The notes under the pieces: generated by a model
Told to the model about the DNA's origin: nothing
Databases searched by the model: none
The model's input: only the letters and a program-made list of their open reading frames with translations
Shown: piece after piece, positions 60,701 to 64,000 of the stretch
Position numbering within the stretch: position 1 is the first letter of the stretch
Layout of the letters: each line of letters begins with the position of its first letter
Translations under genes and position numbers: made by a program
Assembly (NCBI RefSeq): GCF_003073045.1
Contig: NC_037593.1
Span: forward strand, 11,580,735 to 11,644,734
Length of the DNA: 64,000 nt
Source: Pomacea canaliculata
Taxonomy: Eukaryota; Mollusca; Gastropoda; Architaenioglossa; Ampullariidae
Direction: 5' to 3'

Positions 60701-61928
60701 TTACCTTATCACCCTGACATTTCTTTTCGTGTCGCTCCATCCTCCAATTTTTTTTCCAAAGTTTTCCGCACTTGGGACATTGAAACGCATGCGTGAGCTT
60801 GTCGATGTCGATGATGTGCATAAAATGTTGCTTGTAATGTAAAAGACGGAGAACGTCTGTATACTTGTACGCGCTCCGCTGGAGGGGGACGAGAACGGGA
60901 GGAGACTGACTCTCATCAAACTGAAAAACATCGATATTTACTTTAAATTTATCTTCTAAACTCGGCAGATCTAGCAGGGTCACTCCTGGAAAGTCAGAAA
61001 AAGAAGCAGACGAGGACCATTGGTTGAACAGTTCTCGCGCAGGGATCTGTAACGAATGTACGTTGGCGCCACGGTGTAATGCGAGGGCTCTAAAAAAACA
61101 AAGATTGTCACGGTACGCCTGTCCATGGTGTTGGTCTGTTTGAAGTGTATGCAGGCTTTTGTTATTTTGTATGTATTCGGGTAAAGCATCATCTGTACAA
61201 CAACCGATAGGAAAGTCGGCGATGGGATTGACATAAAAGGAGGTGGACATGATGGCCTCCACCGCCACCTTACTGTCGGGACGTTCGTTTTGGGCGTGCT
61301 CCAACGCGTCGTGGTCTTGAACTTGATTTACAAAGTCCAAAAAATCTTGTTTGTTAGAAATCAGACGGGGGCTTTTTAGTGCTCTGTGGTTGTTGGCAGA
61401 GGCGTGAAAAAACGATAACTCATTTGAAGTTTTATTTTTTAGCAAAAAGGAGTGGGAAAAATTAATTTTAAAACGCTTCTTTTGAGAATCAAAAAGATCC
61501 ACGAGACGTTGTCTCCATAGGGGAGTGGCATTGGGAGCCCAAAAAAACGTAAACACCGACTGATGTTTCCCGTACCGTTTATGTGTTTTGACTGCGCTCC
61601 AGTTTTTGCGATATACTTCTTCGACATCAGGTGGTAACTGTGATAAAAGCTCATCTTCTTCTAACCGACCCTGCGCCTGGGTTTTTTGCTTTTTAGGTGG
61701 TGGAGGCGGAGGAGGAGGAGCCATCAAAGTAGCCGAAGGTGCCACTGGTTGAGGCAGATGATCCTTTTGCACATGGCGGCCAAGATGTTCTTTGCGTGAA
61801 AAGGTTTGAAAACACAAAGAACAAGGAAAGCCTTTTACCTTTTCGTGCATCGCTTTGACATGACGATTTAGGTTCTTGACCGCCGTAAATTTTAAATCGC
61901 ACATACGGCAAATCTGAAAACAAAACAA
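57729..61928 (-). CDS. Protein-primed family B DNA polymerase of the Polinton-like element
   Basis: 1399 codons, uninterrupted. N-terminal C2H2-like zinc fingers (about 8-29 and 36-57) and a proline run (71-78). An OTU-like DNLCFFRAL with a later HYKQHF (273-282, 364-369). A third CxxC-HxxxxC finger (384-404). Exonuclease motifs FDFE (447-450), FNSGKYDIN (568-576) and YNNLDVV (712-718). Polymerase motifs DANALY (814-819), LLGNSAYGKT (1125-1134) and DTDS (1224-1227). Between the first two polymerase motifs lies an inserted RVDGW...TVYQFHGCLFHRHENC segment (886-911) resembling PD-(D/E)XK/Vsr-type nucleases. It copies DNA from a protein primer in this family. The stop lies inside the left terminal repeat. 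I cannot say whether the first methionine is the ATG at 61926-61928 or an upstream one. Confidence 0.85.
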   Translation of the reverse strand: MFCFQICRMCDLKFTAVKNLNRHVKAMHEKVKGFPCSLCFQTFSRKEHLGRHVQKDHLPQPVAPSATLMAPPPPPPPPKKQKTQAQGRLEEDELLSQLPPDVEEVYRKNWSAVKTHKRYGKHQSVFTFFWAPNATPLWRQRLVDLFDSQKKRFKINFSHSFLLKNKTSNELSFFHASANNHRALKSPRLISNKQDFLDFVNQVQDHDALEHAQNERPDSKVAVEAIMSTSFYVNPIADFPIGCCTDDALPEYIQNNKSLHTLQTDQHHGQAYRDNLCFFRALALHRGANVHSLQIPARELFNQWSSSASFSDFPGVTLLDLPSLEDKFKVNIDVFQFDESQSPPVLVPLQRSAYKYTDVLRLLHYKQHFMHIIDIDKLTHAFQCPKCGKLWKKNWRMERHEKKCQGDKVKETYQGGVYQGTPSVLESLQSHGFSVDTSFVFPYRATFDFEVYFDRSSLPQPHSNNTRYTAQHVPLSVSVASNVPDFESPVCFVSDGDSQHLIDRMVDHLEKISDRSYLLLCERFSDVLTELDAVDQQQNNSPDSIQIPTAALKARFDDYLRQLPVIGFNSGKYDINVIKPYLVRRFVLCEKEADDDDVDETKNPFKFVVKRHNAFLCICTQKLKFLDVVNFLAPGFSYTKYLAAYNVTEQKGFFPYEHVTSLDTLQEQQLSPHAAFYSTLKQSNITDEQYAYCQQVWETRNMTSLRDFLMWYNNLDVVPFLQALDNQITFYATLGVDMVKDAISAPGITLRYLFKTLPSDVYFSLFDNKTKDIHSLLRDNITGGPSIIFHRHHEKSHTFIRNNLSKPVQSIEGFDANALYLWALCQNMPTEHPIIRKKENNFKGEKRDVYGQKSREWLEWVMFCKNIHIRHKFNSKEKQLGKRRIRVDGWHSETQTVYQFHGCLFHRHENCSLTRGRVINPFNQKPLVELREKTREITAYLQNVVGVAVQEMWECEWEKRKKTNPQISTVIRCKKLPSYSYKRYPTENDILAAVKDGTLFGLVQCDLHVPEALRERFSEMTPIFKNIHVTRSDIGPFMRAYAEKYKLLTGSTKTLIGSYVGNKVLLATPLLKWYLENGLIVTAVYLVIEYQPKPCFKAFGDMVTSARRQGDSDPSKNILSETFKLLGNSAYGKTLTNIARHCDIYYVGDSDCEKLINDSRFQKLTELTEDLYEVEMAKKNINWGLPLQIGYFVYQYAKLRMLQFYYDCVDKYVDRSNFQLCEMDTDSLYMALAAPRFEDAVRPELQQRFFQEYTQWFPGQACDQHHQDFVHSKTNHKPWDPSACPACLQRARDDKRTPGLFKTEYTGDGIVALCSKTYICFGDSQKLSTKGLNKHQNQLDHNHFKQVLQTQQASGGCNTGFKTDGKSMFTYQQHRNSLSYLYIKRKVLDDGVTTVPLDI

Positions 61929-61934
61929 ACAAAA

Positions 61935-62678
61935 AATCCGTCATGCATACTCATTAAAAAAAAAAAAAATATTTAGAAAAAAAAACACTTAGTCGTTAAC
62001 TTACGATTTCCATGGTTGCTGAGAGAGAGAGAGCGTTGTTAAATAAACGTGCTTTGCTTCTCGAATGAATGAACCGAGATAGTCCAAGGGACGAAAAGGA
62101 TGCTGAAGGCGCGCTGATTGGTGGTTCGCCAAAGGCAGCTTTATATGCGTTGTGATTGACGTGGTAAAAAGCTGAATGACAGATGAGTGCCGGAGGGGAC
62201 ATCATACAGCTCATCACAGTTGATCTTAGTGGCAGTAATTAACGTGTCATCTGGGTAGCATCAGCGGTCAGTAAATATCACTGACCTACATTAATTTTAC
62301 AGAGGTGAACGACCGCTAGTGCCAGCATGGTACCATTCCCCACCCACCCTCAACCACTCCTCGTTTTACACACTGCACAAGTGAGTTGTGAGGACTAGTG
62401 TTGGTTTGGAGTGAGCTTTAAAAAAAAATGGTGGTCCTATATATAAGCAGATATTTGCAACTATGATTAAACAAGACACTGCTCTAAGCAAAATGTTTAG
62501 CAAGTGCTTCAATTATAATCATAGATGACTGTTGCTGAATCTCATTATTTGCTCTTCTACCAGTAACTGTATGCTTATATTACTCTTTGAAAGTTATTTT
62601 TGCACTGCTTTAATGTCGACATTATGTGTGTAGCACCTAAGTGTCGTAATCTTACTTAGGTGCAAAAATAACTTTCTA
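61935..62678. other. Non-coding part of the PolB element
   Basis: No second gene. A-rich at 61955-61988. Two short frames only. It holds the nested palindromes at 62588-62677 and is likely the promoter side of the polymerase gene. Confidence 0.55.
62588..62677. repeat. Nested palindromes beside the right terminal repeat
   Basis: Outer 17-bp arms GAAAGTTATTTTTGCAC (62588-62604) and their exact reverse complement (62661-62677). Inside are a perfect 14-bp palindrome TAATGTCGACATTA (62611-62624) and a 10-bp stem GCACCTAAGT/ACTTAGGTGC (62633-62642, 62654-62663) with an 11-base loop. It ends one base before the right terminal repeat starts. Confidence 0.8.
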
Positions 62679-63331
62679 CCTATCTGTACATCAAGCGAAA
62701 GGTCCTTGACGATGGGGTGACTACCGTGCCGTTAGACATTTGAGACTGCTGCTCCCGTTTAGACTGTGATATCTTCAAAGCTGTGATAAAAGTTTTTCTT
62801 GTTCTTTGTGCGTCAAACACATTTTTTGCCAGTCAAACAAAAGCCCTGCCTCCTCGTGGCGACTGGTGGACAAAGTTTATTAAAGTTTATACTTTTCTAA
62901 GCTTTGACGAAATGGGCTCTTTCAATACATTTTCCACAAATACAAAAACAACAATCACTCGGGGTATGAAAAAATGGCCGCCACGGATATGACTTCATCA
63001 AGATGGTCACCTCCATGCCACTTCCGGCAAGATGGCCGCCGCGGATATGACCTCATCAAGATGGCTACCTCCATGCCACTTCCGTCAAGATGGTCGACAA
63101 GATGGTCGCCACGGATATGACCTCATCAAGATGGCAGCACCCACAGGGACTTCCGGCAAGATGGCCGACAAGATGGCCGCCACGGATATGTCCTCATCAA
63201 GATGGCCGCACCCACAGGGACTTCCGGCAAGATGGCCGCCCCCGTGCAACTTCCGGCGGCTGTGACGTCACGGCTCCCCTTCCGGCTCCCCAAATGGGGC
63301 ATGAAAACAACATGCCTATACTACTGGCGCC
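62679..63331. repeat. Right terminal inverted repeat of the PolB element
   Basis: Reverse complement of 57141-57793. It repeats the last codons of the polymerase gene in the opposite orientation (62688-62744), uncoupled from the rest of that gene. Confidence 0.9.
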
Positions 63332-64000
63332 ATTATAGATAGGAACTTCTGTTTTTATATTTTCGTGTCTTTTCTTTCTCGACTTTCTATTTTTGTTTTT
63401 TTACCAACTTCATTTTTTTTTATTCTTTTATTGTTGTATTCATCATTTAAATACCTTCTGTAAAGGTAAAAGAAAGATATCTTAAGAAACGAGAGCGACA
63501 GGTGTGATTTATTTGGCAAGCTGTTTCTTGAACGATGTTGTAAAGACGGTCCATCAAGATGGGAACACCTTGGCTGCGTCGCATTGACAGTCTTAACTGG
63601 AGTTCAGACTGCGTTCAAGCGAAAAAAATTGTCATTAAAAAAATATTAGAAAAATTTTAAATCTTTACCATCCAATGTAAATCAATTGACTGCTACGTGT
63701 GGTGTGCTTTTAGAATCTTACTGATTCTGTCAACTTCTGTAGCCTGAGGGTTTCCAAGTTCCTGAAAGCTGACATTAGTCAAATTCAAATCAATGGAGGT
63801 TAAAATGGTGCAAGAAATATTATTTAGGTTGGTCACCACATCCATTTACCTGGCGACTTCACTAGATCGAAAAAAAATCAAACTCTCTCTTTACAGTGAG
63901 ATTTTTTAGCCTCAATTTGATGAGCAGAACATGTAAATTAATTCTTGAGTGTTATAATTGCTTGAAATATCGACCGAGGAGGAAGGGTAAAGGTCGCAGC
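63332..64000. other. Flanking sequence, no gene seen
   Basis: AT-rich, with short T and A runs. Nothing recognised on either strand. Confidence 0.4.

Larger units (their letters stand above)
57141..63331 (-). mobile_element. Compact Polinton/Maverick-like element with only a PolB gene
   Basis: 6191 bp bounded by 653-bp terminal inverted repeats (57141-57793 and 62679-63331). Inside is one long minus-strand gene for a protein-primed family B DNA polymerase and about 0.75 kb of non-coding sequence. Canonical Polintons are 15-20 kb and also encode integrase, protease, ATPase and capsid proteins; none is visible here. The two repeats have equal length and, as far as I compared, the same sequence, and the polymerase frame looks whole, so the insertion is probably young. 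No target-site duplication is evident. It may be a reduced derivative mobilised in trans or a distinct small lineage. Confidence 0.75.

Noticed and set aside
1-64000. CRISPR arrays, tRNA or rRNA genes, bacterial operons
   Set aside because: Nothing of the kind seen; the intron structure and repeats are animal.

Overview
Animal genomic DNA, most likely from a mollusc and probably a gastropod. The genes have introns with GT-AG and some GC-AG junctions, and the flanks are AT-rich and full of repeats. The main gene family is immunoglobulin + coiled coil + C-type lectin, an architecture known from gastropods as VIgL/CREP molecules, the lectin counterpart of FREPs. The species is an inference; nothing in the window fixes it.

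About 1-40 kb and 49-56 kb form a C-type lectin cluster. Two whole secreted Ig-Ig-coiled coil-CTLD genes lie on the minus strand (26604-30508 and 33351-37299), each with seven coding exons whose phases and lengths close exactly (450 and 625 aa). Three small secreted single-CTLD genes lie at 6355-10486 (+), 20297-24746 (+) and 49044-55577 (-). They share a TATA promoter, a start codon that forms the last three bases of exon 1, and a GC-AG second intron. Around them are orphan or broken exons of the same families: CTLD halves at 1-118, 4581-4831, 11188-11367 and 17872-18125, and Ig remnants near 1.1, 13.2, 25.1-26.0 and 38.9-39.3 kb. The first 25 kb is a tandem duplication (about 0-10.9 kb against 11.1-25 kb). 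After copying it was modified by two insertions of one 0.8-kb TG...CA element, by microsatellites, and by a Myb/SANT-like transposon relic.

41.5-44.4 kb holds a decayed modular gene on the minus strand: signal peptide, acidic linker, an intact ShKT exon, then CTLD remnants. A second copy of its 3' and 5' flanks lies at 46.9-48.2 kb without the gene body. The intron of the 49-55 kb lectin gene carries a LINE fragment and a THAP-domain relic.

57141-63331 is a compact 6.19-kb element of Polinton/Maverick-like type. It has two 653-bp terminal inverted repeats and a single long open reading frame for a protein-primed family B DNA polymerase, with N-terminal zinc fingers and an embedded endonuclease-like segment. 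I see no capsid, integrase, protease or packaging ATPase. The matching repeats and open frame suggest a young insertion. It abuts a 33-bp minisatellite on its left. The last 0.67 kb holds nothing I recognise.
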